Assembly: GCA_903826205.1 (NCBI GenBank)
Contig: CAIKDP010000413.1
Coordinates: 1-53,924 of the forward strand
Origin: Akkermansiaceae bacterium
GTDB lineage: Bacteria > Verrucomicrobiota > Verrucomicrobiia > Verrucomicrobiales > Akkermansiaceae
Length of the DNA stretch: 53,924 nucleotides
Direction of reading: 5' to 3'
The notes beneath the pieces are model-generated. The model ran no database searches, was not told the DNA's origin, and saw only the letters and a list, made by a program, of their open reading frames with translations. Positions 46,216 to 53,924 of the stretch are shown here, piece after piece. The position numbers were made by a program, and so were the translations under genes. How positions within the stretch are numbered: position 1 is the first letter of the stretch; every line of letters begins with the position of its first letter.

Positions 46216-49200
46216 TCAATCCTTGAACTCTTCCTCGTCGATGCTGTGGGTGAGGATGAATTGCAGGTCGTTGAGGTCGAGGTTGGAGGCAAAACCCTCA
46301 TCGCCGAGCACGTTGGTGACCAGCTGGGTCTTCTGGTGCTGCAGGATGCGGATTTTTTCCTCGACGGTATCGCGGGTGAGCAGACGATAGGCGATGACCT
46401 TGTTTTTCTGGCCGATACGGTGGGTCCGGTCGATGGCTTGGTTTTCCACCGCGGGATTCCACCACGGGTCGTAGAGAATGACGTAGGAGGCGGAGGTCAG
46501 GTTGAGGCCGGCGCCCCCGGCCTTGAGCGAGAGCATGAACACCGACGGATCCTTGGTCGTTTGGAAACGCTCGATTTCCCCCTTGCGATCCTTGGTTTGG
46601 CCGGTGAGGTAGTGATAGGGGCGGTTTTCCAGATCGAGGCGGGCCTTGATCAGATCCAGCATCGAGACAAACTGGGAGAACACGAGCACCTTGTGGCCTT
46701 CTTCGTAGAGTTGATCCAACAGATAGAACAGCGATTCCATCTTGGCGCTCTCTTCCTTGAGGTATTTCTGGTCGATGAGCCCCGGGTGGCAGCAGATCTG
46801 GCGCAGGCGCATGAGCCCTTGCAGAATGGCAAACGAGTTCTTCTTGACCGCTTCCTCCGAGTCGAGACCGAGCAGGGCTTTCTGGATGCGCTTGAGCTCG
46901 GCTTTGTAGAGCTCGTGCTGGACGCCCTCCATCTTGGCATAGACCTCCTCCTCGGTACGCGGCGGCAGGTCCTGCGCCACCTGCAACTTGGTGCGGCGAA
47001 TGAGGAACGGCCGCAAGCGCGAGGCGAGGCGGGCCTGGCTGAGCGGGTCCTTGCGTTTGTCGAAGCGTTTCTTGAAATACGCGCGGGACCCGAGCACCCC
47101 GGGCATGGCAAAGGCCATCAGCGACCACATGTCCATGAGCCGGTTTTCAATCGGCGTGCCGGTGAGCACCAGGCGGTTTTGGGAATCGAGTTCGCGGGCG
47201 CACTTGGCGGCCTTCGAGTCCGGGTTTTTGATTTGCTGGCCTTCGTCAAGGATGGTGGTGAGCCACTTGATGCCATTGAGTTCCTCGCCGCACACGCGCA
47301 ACTGCGCGTAGTTGAGCACCAACATGTCCACGTTGTTTTGGATCTCATCCACCTGGATGTCGCTGCGGCTGCGCAGGATCTTGACGCGGATGTGCGGGGC
47401 GAACTTTTCGGCTTCTCCGGCCCACACGTCCAACACGGATTTGGGGCAGACGACGAGGGCGGGCTTTTTCGGGATGCCGGCCTTTTCGTTCTCCTCCATC
47501 AGCCAGATCAGATAGGCCAGGGCTTGCACGGTCTTGCCAAGGCCCATGTCATCGGCAAGGATGCCGCCGAAGTTGTTGATCGCCAGATAGGCGAGGAATT
47601 TGAATCCATCAATCTGATAGGGCCGCAGCACCGCCTTGAGCAAGCTGGGAACGTCCGGATTGACTTCCAGCTTGATGTCGCTGGCGCGGTCCTTGATGCG
47701 CTTCCACGCCTTCGGATCGAAGACTTCCGCCGCCTTCGGATCAGCCAACTGCAAGGCGTGCATGCGGTGGGTCTCACCGGACAAGTCAAACGGATCAAGC
47801 CCGAGCCGGGTGACCGCCTCGCGTTGGTCCGCATCAAGTTTGATTTCCAGGCGCATCCAGGAACCATCTTCCATCCGGACGTAGCCGCCGCGGGCCGCCA
47901 CCAACTGGCGGATTTGCGCTTTGGATAGATTGACCCCCTGCACATCAATGACGATGCGCAGGTCAAACCAGTCGATGTCCTGACCGACAACTTCGAAGCG
48001 CACGGCGGCAGTGACCGGGTCGGCGAGGATGGATTTGAGGCGCAGGTCGATATCGAGCTCGATAGTCTCCGGCATGTTCTTGATCCACTCGGCGAATTTC
48101 TCCGGGAACTGCTTGGTGATGCGGGATTTGAAGGAGAGGATTTTCTCGTCGTAGGCAAGGCCCATCTCATCGAGGGCGGAGGGAACCGGATAGAGGTCCT
48201 CGCGGGCGAAGCGCAGGAGTTGTTTGCCCTTGACCGGTTGTTGTTCGGCGAGTTCCCAACCGTCCTTGGTGAGATGCTCGGTGCGGCGGCCCTTGGTTTC
48301 GATGGCGGTCACATCCACCACGAGGTGCTCGGTCTCCGCGGCGGTGAGGCCGGCGACGAGCTTCATCTCGAAGCGCGGCTTGAGTTCGAGATCGACGACG
48401 CGTTTCTTGAGGGATTCCGGCAGGGAGGCGCCGATCTTGCGCAGGAACTCGACGCCTTCGAGGGAATCAATGACGCGCTTGGGAATGAGATAGCGCGGCA
48501 TGACTTCGGTTTCCTCGAGCCAGCGGGGCGGGCCGGGAAAGACGGTTTCGTCGGATTGATAGAGTTCCTTGCGGCCGGGGAGCAAGCGCACCGAGTGGGA
48601 GACATTTTCGCCCGAGGCAGTGACCAGTTGCAGCGCGAAGCTGGCGCCGTCATAGGGATCGTCTTCGCAGACCCAGCGCAGGGCCTCCGCCACGACCTTG
48701 AATTCCTTGTCATCCAGGTTGACGATGTAGCCGGTGAGCGCGGGTTGGCGGAACACGCGGTTCATGAAACGGCAGGATTCCTCCTGATCGAAATCCAGCG
48801 TGGTGTCGCCGTATTTCCTCATGAACGCGAGAAAATGCTCCCACAACGTCTGGCTGGAGGCATCCATCAGCAGGGCCGCCTCGTGGTGCAACTCGACGTA
48901 GCGCTCGATGTCGTTTTTCTCGCGGAGCTGGACCCAGAGATTGGACTTGGCTTCCTTGACTTCGAGCCGGGCCTCATTGACCGTGGCCACGAGGCGGAAC
49001 TTGACGGTTAGCGGGGCTTCTTGCGGCGGTCGCTCGTTGACCTTTTCGATGCGCTCATACCAAGCCGCCACTTCGCGCTCCTGCTCCCAATCCGCCATCT
49101 TTTTCTGCACGTGCCCGAGGTCGGTGATCACGCTCATGAACTCCGGATAAGCGAGCTTTTTCTTATAGAAGGCGTAGGCGATGTAGTTCCAGAACTCGAG

Positions 49201-49713
49201 GATGTCCCCGGGCGGCATGGGCCACAGTTCGAGCGGTTCGTAGGTGGTGATTTCCCAGCGCGGGGTGATGCGCACCATGTCGTGGTCGTGCAGTTCCCCT
49301 TCAATCACGTAGCGGCGGTAGCGCTTTTCAATCTTGGTGACAAAATCCGCTTCCTTGTCGTCGAGTTCACGGCCGAGCTTTTCCTCGATGATATCGAGCA
49401 CGGGAGTATCGTCGAATTCGTTAGGCGACTCGGGCAGGTCCTCACCGCGGTGCATGCGCTCCATCATGGTGGCGTATTGGCAGGCCCCGGAGACGGTTTC
49501 GTCCTCGGCGGTGCAGGAGCCGAACCAGCGGTTGCCTTGGAGGCGGAGGCTGGTGCGGAAGGTGCCGGATTCGTCCTCAACGCGGCCTTGAATGAACAGG
49601 TGGTTGCCGAAAATCTGGGTGACGCCGCCATCTTTTTGCAGCATCTCACCGCGCTTCCGGGCCTCGGCGGCAAAACTGTTGAGGAAATTAAGTGTGGCTC
49701 GATCAGGATTCAT
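46216..49713 (-). CDS. SNF2-family helicase-like ATPase
   Basis: A 1,165-residue protein. Residues 1-650 are a long N-terminal region of mixed alpha/beta character, partly resembling those of bacterial SNF2 proteins. Residues 690-1165 form the Swi2/Snf2 engine: YQIDGFKFLAYL, motif I DDMGLGKT (about 721), LVVCPKSVLDVW, motif II DEGQ (about 821) in place of DEAH, LTGTPIENR, KVLVFSQFVSMLD, LKAGGAGLNLT and QAIDRTHRIGQ. The family moves along double-stranded DNA using ATP and remodels protein-DNA complexes. No nuclease or SWIM zinc finger is evident. It converges on hsdR. It could be housekeeping or part of the defence cluster. Confidence 0.92.
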   Translation of the reverse strand: MNPDRATLNFLNSFAAEARKRGEMLQKDGGVTQIFGNHLFIQGRVEDESGTFRTSLRLQGNRWFGSCTAEDETVSGACQYATMMERMHRGEDLPESPNEFDDTPVLDIIEEKLGRELDDKEADFVTKIEKRYRRYVIEGELHDHDMVRITPRWEITTYEPLELWPMPPGDILEFWNYIAYAFYKKKLAYPEFMSVITDLGHVQKKMADWEQEREVAAWYERIEKVNERPPQEAPLTVKFRLVATVNEARLEVKEAKSNLWVQLREKNDIERYVELHHEAALLMDASSQTLWEHFLAFMRKYGDTTLDFDQEESCRFMNRVFRQPALTGYIVNLDDKEFKVVAEALRWVCEDDPYDGASFALQLVTASGENVSHSVRLLPGRKELYQSDETVFPGPPRWLEETEVMPRYLIPKRVIDSLEGVEFLRKIGASLPESLKKRVVDLELKPRFEMKLVAGLTAAETEHLVVDVTAIETKGRRTEHLTKDGWELAEQQPVKGKQLLRFAREDLYPVPSALDEMGLAYDEKILSFKSRITKQFPEKFAEWIKNMPETIELDIDLRLKSILADPVTAAVRFEVVGQDIDWFDLRIVIDVQGVNLSKAQIRQLVAARGGYVRMEDGSWMRLEIKLDADQREAVTRLGLDPFDLSGETHRMHALQLADPKAAEVFDPKAWKRIKDRASDIKLEVNPDVPSLLKAVLRPYQIDGFKFLAYLAINNFGGILADDMGLGKTVQALAYLIWLMEENEKAGIPKKPALVVCPKSVLDVWAGEAEKFAPHIRVKILRSRSDIQVDEIQNNVDMLVLNYAQLRVCGEELNGIKWLTTILDEGQQIKNPDSKAAKCARELDSQNRLVLTGTPIENRLMDMWSLMAFAMPGVLGSRAYFKKRFDKRKDPLSQARLASRLRPFLIRRTKLQVAQDLPPRTEEEVYAKMEGVQHELYKAELKRIQKALLGLDSEEAVKKNSFAILQGLMRLRQICCHPGLIDQKYLKEESAKMESLFYLLDQLYEEGHKVLVFSQFVSMLDLIKARLDLENRPYHYLTGQTKDRKGEIERFQTTKDPSVFMLSLKAGGAGLNLTSASYVILYDPWWNPAVENQAIDRTHRIGQKNKVIAYRLLTRDTVEEKIRILQHQKTQLVTNVLGDEGFASNLDLNDLQFILTHSIDEEEFKD

Positions 49714-49944
49714 CGTTCGGAAGGGTGGAATTCATGCCCTGAAGTCATCGTGGCATTGGCCTGCGGATGCCCACACGGGCGGAGGGCCAGTATATGACCT
49801 GAAATTCACATGACGCAATACAAACCTCGGGCCGGTCGCGGAATTAGGGGCTGGAAATGTCTCACAGTTAGGCATGCTCCGGCCAAAATAGGTCAATACT
49901 GAGAATTTTGCTACTTTTTTTCGGTTTGGCGGTTTTATTCAGGC

Positions 49945-51561
49945 GTGCGCCACTACCGTCCGTTTTTTCTGTTTCTCGGATTTTGCCTGACCGCGCTGTT
50001 GGGTTACTGGCTGGCGCGCACGGCGGTTCCAGGCCCTGCGCCACACCGCCCGCTCACCGCCCTGGCCGAGTCCTCTGCCGGACAGGCGTCCATCCAAGAG
50101 CCCAAATTCCGCCATGGCGATCGTCCGCCGGCATTTCGTAACGACGATCGGGCGCTTGAAGCGGGGGCGTTGCCGGGGCAACGGGCCTTGGTGTTCAAGG
50201 ATCGCGCCGCGCTGGAGCGGTTTCTGGCACGCGCGGGCCAACGGGTGAAAATCCTCGGGCGCATCGATGCGCTCAATGCACTGCACATTGGCTTCCTGAA
50301 TCCGGATGACCTGGCTGGATTGTTAGATGGCAACGAGGAGCTGTCGATGATTTTCCCGGCCAACTTGCCCAATCCCAAGCCCGGAATCATTCAGGACGGG
50401 ATGGTCGGGGTGGGGGACAAGTTGCTGCGCGTGCTGGGTATCACCCGCGACAACTCCAACTGGGGGAAAGGGGTGCGTGTGGCCATTTTGGACACCGGGG
50501 TGAGCCCGAACTCGGCCTTTGGCAGCAAGATCAGCTCGATCAACTTGGTGGCGCTGCCCGCCAACCTGGCCGATTGGAATGGCCATGGCACGGCGGTGGC
50601 CTCGCTCATCATCGGCAGGAGTCGGCTCACACCGGGGGTGGCACCGGGAGCGGAGATCCTGTCGGTGCGCATTGCCGATGATCTGGGGCAATCCAACAGC
50701 ATGCTCATTGCCCAAGGCATCGTCGCGGCGGTGGATGCCGGGGCCAACCTGATCAACATCTCCCTGGGTAGCTACGGGGACAGCCCGCTGATTCGCAACG
50801 CCATCGAGTATGCCAACAATGCGAAAGCCGTCATCATCGCCTCGGCCGGCAATGACGGGCTCGATCATCTGGCCTATCCGGCGGCCAATGAGGGAGTCAT
50901 TGCAGTGGGGGCGGTGGATGCCAACGGCACCTCGCTGGCGTTTTCTAACAGCGGAAAGTCGCTCGCGGCAGCCGCACCCGGGTTTGAAATCAATGCCGCA
51001 TGGACCGGCAACCAAGCGGTGGGGTTCACCGGCACCTCGGCGAGCGCGCCGATCATGACCGGGGCGATCGCTGCGGCCATGAGCTTCGCCGGATCGGTCC
51101 AGCGCAATGCCTGGGATGCCACCACGCTGGTGCTATCCAAACTTGATGATACGGGAGCGCCAGGCGTCGATGCGCTGAGTGGTGGCGGTACCGTGGACCT
51201 GGGGCGGGTGATGAATGCGGGCACGCCGGGCATTTATGACGCGGCGGTGGCCTCGAACTATCTGGTGCCACCCACTGCGGAGGTGCCCTATCCGCAGTTG
51301 CAAGTGGTCATTCAGAACCGTGGCACGGAAACCTTGGTCAATGCCGGCGTGCAGGTGCGGACTTCCGCAGGCAACGTGCCGTTCAACATCACCACCTTGC
51401 TTCCCAACGCCATCCAGACCTTTACCCTGCCCCTGCCCAGCTCAAGCTGGAACTCGTCCCAGCCCCTCCAATTCGACTCCGCCGTGACGCTTTCCGGCGG
51501 ACAAACCGACTCGAACCCGTCCAACAACCGCAGGGTCGAAACCTTCACACCCGCGAAATAA
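49945..51561 (+). CDS. Secreted subtilisin-like serine peptidase (S8)
   Basis: A 538-residue protein using a GTG start at 49945 (encoding MRHYRPFFLFLGFCLTALL), followed by a membrane-targeting segment that could be a signal peptide or anchor. Residues 50-155 look like an inhibitor-type propeptide. The catalytic triad of the S8 family is clear: VAILDTGV (Asp183), NGHGTAVAS (His214) and GTSASAPIMTG (Ser365), with the oxyanion region SAGNDG. After residue 410 a beta-sandwich (LQVVIQNRGTETLVNAGV ... SNNRRVETFTP) resembles a CARDB or P-type domain. It is probably exported and active; no sorting tail is present. An upstream AT-rich stretch (49890-49935) may hold its promoter. Confidence 0.9.
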   Translation: MRHYRPFFLFLGFCLTALLGYWLARTAVPGPAPHRPLTALAESSAGQASIQEPKFRHGDRPPAFRNDDRALEAGALPGQRALVFKDRAALERFLARAGQRVKILGRIDALNALHIGFLNPDDLAGLLDGNEELSMIFPANLPNPKPGIIQDGMVGVGDKLLRVLGITRDNSNWGKGVRVAILDTGVSPNSAFGSKISSINLVALPANLADWNGHGTAVASLIIGRSRLTPGVAPGAEILSVRIADDLGQSNSMLIAQGIVAAVDAGANLINISLGSYGDSPLIRNAIEYANNAKAVIIASAGNDGLDHLAYPAANEGVIAVGAVDANGTSLAFSNSGKSLAAAAPGFEINAAWTGNQAVGFTGTSASAPIMTGAIAAAMSFAGSVQRNAWDATTLVLSKLDDTGAPGVDALSGGGTVDLGRVMNAGTPGIYDAAVASNYLVPPTAEVPYPQLQVVIQNRGTETLVNAGVQVRTSAGNVPFNITTLLPNAIQTFTLPLPSSSWNSSQPLQFDSAVTLSGGQTDSNPSNNRRVETFTPAK

Positions 51562-51644
51562 TAGGCACCGGGCAAGCCCGGGCTGGACGCCGGGGCGCAA
51601 ATCGCTATGTTCGCGCGGTCGTCGCGCAACGATGTGGAACAAAT

Positions 51645-51727
51645 GCCGCCGTGGCGGAATGGTAGACGCTGCGGATTTAAAATCCGTTGACTGCAAAGTC
51701 GTGGGGGTTCGAGTCCCCCCGGCGGTA
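51645..51727 (+). tRNA. tRNA-Leu (anticodon UAA)
   Basis: An 83-nt class II tRNA. The 5' acceptor GCCGCCG pairs with CGGCGGT near the 3' end, with a G-U at the end. The D-arm region is tggcggaatggtagacgc. The anticodon stem is GCGGA/TCCGT around loop TTTAAAA, giving UAA. A long variable arm (tgactgcaaagtcg) and T-arm GGGGGTTCGAGTCCCCC follow. CCA is not encoded. It reads UUA and UUG codons. The next gene starts 35 bp after it. Confidence 0.95.
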
Positions 51728-51762
51728 TTTTTCCCAGCAGCCCCATTGCAGAGAGATTTCGC

Positions 51763-53178
51763 ATGTCAAACCCGGTCCGCAACTACTTTTCCGAATTTGG
51801 TGTCCTCAAGAGTGCGTCCAGGGATTTCTGGCTGACCAACGCCATTCAGTTCTTCGATGGCCTGGCGTATTTCTCGATGGTCACGGTGCTCTCCATCTAC
51901 CTCACCACCAACTGCGGGTTCAATGATGTGGATGCCGGGGCATGGTTTGGCATTTACATGCTTTTTGTCACCGCCTTCATGTTTGGGGTTGGCTCGATCT
52001 GCGACGTCATTGGGATTAAGAAATCCTATTTCATCGGTTTCGGACTGTTAGCACTGGCGCGGCTGGGGCTCGGGGTGGTGCCCGTGTTGCTTCACGGTGA
52101 AGCCCTGCAGTGGGTCGTCAAGGGTTTGCTGCTCATCATGTCCCTTGGCACCGCCTTCATTGCGCCGGTGACGATGACCTCGCTGCGCCGCTACACCACC
52201 AAGTCGGTGCGGGCCACCGGCTTCAACGTCTATTACCTGTTGATGAACATCGGTGCCATCATCGCCAACGCGCTGATCGTCGATGGCTTTGCCAAAATCT
52301 GGGGGGATGTTGACGGCAAGCTGGCCATCCTGGATTTCGGGTTTCTGATGTCGCTGTGTGCCGTGGGTTGCACGGCGCTGCTGCGCGAAGACAACTATGC
52401 CGAGGACAGCGAACGGGCCACCGGCGGGAACGACACCAAGCGCCCGCTGCACATTTTGTTGGAAGTGTGGAAGGAGCGGGCCTTCCAGAAGCTGCTGCTG
52501 TTCCTTGTTCTAACGATCGGGGTGCGCCTCGTGTTCACCAATCAGATGTTGGTGATGCCGAAATATTACACCCGGGTACTCTACACCGATTTCGAGCTGG
52601 GCCTGGCCAGTTCCATCAACCCGTTCATCATCGTGCTGGGCCTGATCGCGATTATTCCCATCATCAACCGCTTTGCCACCGTGAGACTCATCATCATCGG
52701 CATGGCGATTTCCGCCTTGTCGCTGGTGTTTCTGGCGCTGCCGCTGGAGTGGGTGCTGCGGATGCCGGGGATTCACAATATCACGCAAGCCTATTTCTTT
52801 GTCATTATCGCCCAGATCGTGGTGTTTGCCTTTGGCGAACTGATCTTCATGCCGCGCTTCACGGAATATATCGCCTCGGTGTCGCCGCCGGACAAGGTGT
52901 CCTCCTACATGGCGCTGGCCGCCTTGCCGATGTTCATTGCCAAACCCATCAACGGCTTCGTCAGCGGCATCCTCATCTCCAAGTTCTGTTATGACGGGAT
53001 CCGCCCGAAAATCGATACCGGCAACATCGCCTTCTGGGACTCGCCCGAGTTCATGTGGGTTATCTATCTGATTCTGGCGGCACTCAGCCCGCTCGCGGTC
53101 ATCGCCCTGCGCAATTTCCTCACCCAACAGGGGCCGGAGGCCTCCGCCACCACCGCCAACGAGGGAGGTACACCATGA
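51763..53178 (+). CDS. MFS transporter (POT/peptide-transporter-like)
   Basis: A 471-residue protein with about 12 hydrophobic segments and a motif-A-like loop (GSICDVIGIKK) after the second helix. It resembles the transporter at 708-2213 over its length, notably GELIFMPRFTEYIASVSP and SSYMALAALPMF near the end. The start ATG (MSNPVRNYFSEFG) lies 35 bp downstream of the tRNA-Leu. A proton-coupled symporter is the likely mechanism; the substrate is not predictable. The stop overlaps the following ankyrin gene (ATGA), so they are probably translated together. Confidence 0.87.
   Translation: MSNPVRNYFSEFGVLKSASRDFWLTNAIQFFDGLAYFSMVTVLSIYLTTNCGFNDVDAGAWFGIYMLFVTAFMFGVGSICDVIGIKKSYFIGFGLLALARLGLGVVPVLLHGEALQWVVKGLLLIMSLGTAFIAPVTMTSLRRYTTKSVRATGFNVYYLLMNIGAIIANALIVDGFAKIWGDVDGKLAILDFGFLMSLCAVGCTALLREDNYAEDSERATGGNDTKRPLHILLEVWKERAFQKLLLFLVLTIGVRLVFTNQMLVMPKYYTRVLYTDFELGLASSINPFIIVLGLIAIIPIINRFATVRLIIIGMAISALSLVFLALPLEWVLRMPGIHNITQAYFFVIIAQIVVFAFGELIFMPRFTEYIASVSPPDKVSSYMALAALPMFIAKPINGFVSGILISKFCYDGIRPKIDTGNIAFWDSPEFMWVIYLILAALSPLAVIALRNFLTQQGPEASATTANEGGTP
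53163..53169 (+). promoter_or_regulatory. Strong Shine-Dalgarno for the ankyrin gene
   Basis: The sequence gggaggt lies 5 bases before the ATG at 53175, inside the last codons of the transporter. It is one of few clear Shine-Dalgarno sites in the window and fixes the start of the ankyrin gene. Confidence 0.8.
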
Positions 53179-53879
53179 AAAAATACCGGCTTATCCTCAT
53201 TGATACCCTGATCCTGTGCCTCGTCTCCACGGTGCTCGCGATCCTGGTTTACTCCGCGGTGGGCATGTTGAAGGGCAAGGTGAAAAAGGATGATCCCATC
53301 GTCACCGCCATCCTCCAGGGCAACGCCAAGGAAGTGGAAACACTCGTCAAACAAGCCGGGGATGTCACCAATGAGACCGACGACTTGGGGCGCACCGCCC
53401 TGATGCGCGCGGCTTTTGTCAACTATTCCGACACGCGTGCCGAACCCGGCAGTGAGGCACGCAACCTCCTCAGCACTGCCGATGACGAGCGGGCCGGCAT
53501 CGTCGCGCTTTTACTCAACCATGGCGCCAAGCCCGACTCGCGCGACAACGACGGATGGAGCGCCCTGATGTGGGCGTCATGGAGCGGCTTGAACAAGGTG
53601 GCGGCTGAATTGTTGGATCTCGGCGCGTCCCAACAATTTGTGGACAAGCGGGGCAACACCGCGCTCATCATCGCCGCCCGGCGCGGCAACGCCGAAATCG
53701 TCAAGACACTGCTGGCCAAGGGCGCGGACAAATCCGTCACTAACAAGGCCGGCCAATCCGCGCTGGATGCCGCCAAACTGGGCATGGCGCAGTTCCCGGA
53801 AAAGCAACCGGGATACGCTGGGGTCATCTCGCAACTCACCCTGGCAAAGCCCGCCGCCGGCGCCCCCGCCAGCCATTAG
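53175..53879 (+). CDS. Membrane-anchored ankyrin-repeat protein
   Basis: A 234-residue protein with a strong ribosome site and an ATGA overlap with the transporter stop. Residues 5-32 form one membrane helix (LILIDTLILCLVSTVLAILVY). From about residue 40 there are four ankyrin repeats, seen as DDLGRTALMRAAFVN, DNDGWSALMWASWSGLNKVAAELLDLGA, DKRGNTALIIAARRGNAEIVKTLLAKGA and NKAGQSALDAAKLG. The second is extended by an insert (SEARNLLSTADDERAG). Ankyrin repeats bind other proteins; the coupled transporter is the obvious partner (inference). Confidence 0.88.
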   Translation: MKKYRLILIDTLILCLVSTVLAILVYSAVGMLKGKVKKDDPIVTAILQGNAKEVETLVKQAGDVTNETDDLGRTALMRAAFVNYSDTRAEPGSEARNLLSTADDERAGIVALLLNHGAKPDSRDNDGWSALMWASWSGLNKVAAELLDLGASQQFVDKRGNTALIIAARRGNAEIVKTLLAKGADKSVTNKAGQSALDAAKLGMAQFPEKQPGYAGVISQLTLAKPAAGAPASH

Positions 53880-53887
53880 CTGCGGGT

Positions 53888-53910
53888 AACGGGACTGGGC
53901 AAGTCCCGTT
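53888..53910 (+). terminator. Hairpin after the ankyrin gene, terminator-like
   Basis: Perfect 9-bp arms AACGGGACT and AGTCCCGTT flank a five-base loop (gggca), 9 bases after the stop codon. It is not followed by a T-tract, so intrinsic termination is uncertain; it could equally be a repeat element. Confidence 0.45.
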
Positions 53911-53924
53911 CCATGGCTGGATTC

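Noticed and set aside
46120-47928. Long plus-strand open frame of about 600 codons opposite the SNF2 gene
   Set aside because: It is the mirror of a certain gene, has no recognisable domain or start signal, and begins inside the hsdR end. High GC leaves antisense frames open.
51562-51644. Hairpin ccgggc-aa-gcccgg as terminator of the subtilase gene
   Set aside because: The loop is only two bases and no T-tract follows, so I could not support it.

Overview
This is a GC-rich bacterial chromosome segment, most likely from a member of the Verrucomicrobiota or a near relative in the PVC group. That is an inference from content rather than from a marker gene. The clues are a 3,997-residue secreted mosaic protein (DUF6288-like head, cadherin-like, autotransporter-associated, YDG/MBG and SASA esterase modules), several secreted proteins sharing one C-terminal domain, a YdjY-domain protein, a eukaryotic-type Ser/Thr kinase, and many short hairpin-type intergenic repeats. 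Coding density is high, and successive genes often overlap by ATGA.

Layout. 1-707 holds dispersed and tandem hairpin repeats. 708-2213 is an MFS transporter. 2528-14521 is the giant secreted protein. 14521-15485 is a rearranged patch made of pieces of neighbouring genes, a repeat array and an orphan 3' gene end. 15861-17990 is a secreted CAP-domain protein. 18225-19055 (minus) is a secreted YdjY-domain protein. 19307-20799 is a secreted papain-like cysteine peptidase and a coupled 30-residue membrane peptide. 20899-24492 is a receptor-like Ser/Thr kinase with what looks like a second, degenerate kinase domain, one membrane helix and a beta-helix. 24578-26697 is an envelope operon (glycine-zipper protein, small lipoprotein, S41-type peptidase). 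26705-27382 (minus) is a UbiE/MenG methyltransferase. 27708-36467 is a full-length NdvB/Cgs-type cyclic beta-1,2-glucan synthase.

36548-46166 is a compact type I restriction-modification operon with passenger genes: hsdM, a YhcG-like PD-(D/E)XK nuclease, hsdS, an ImmA/IrrE metallopeptidase with XRE-like head, a DUF4411 PIN-type ribonuclease, and hsdR. A SNF2-family ATPase (46216-49713, minus) converges on it. Then come a subtilase, tRNA-Leu(UAA), a second MFS transporter and a coupled ankyrin-repeat membrane protein.

The items most worth a second look are the kinase/pseudokinase/beta-helix receptor; the nuclease and ImmA-PIN pair inside the hsd operon, with repeat-driven remodelling of the nuclease and of the hsdS 5' end; the mosaic at 14521-14840; and a foreign-looking domain that splits a YDG repeat in the giant protein. 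All family names come from recognising motifs by eye; no database search was run.
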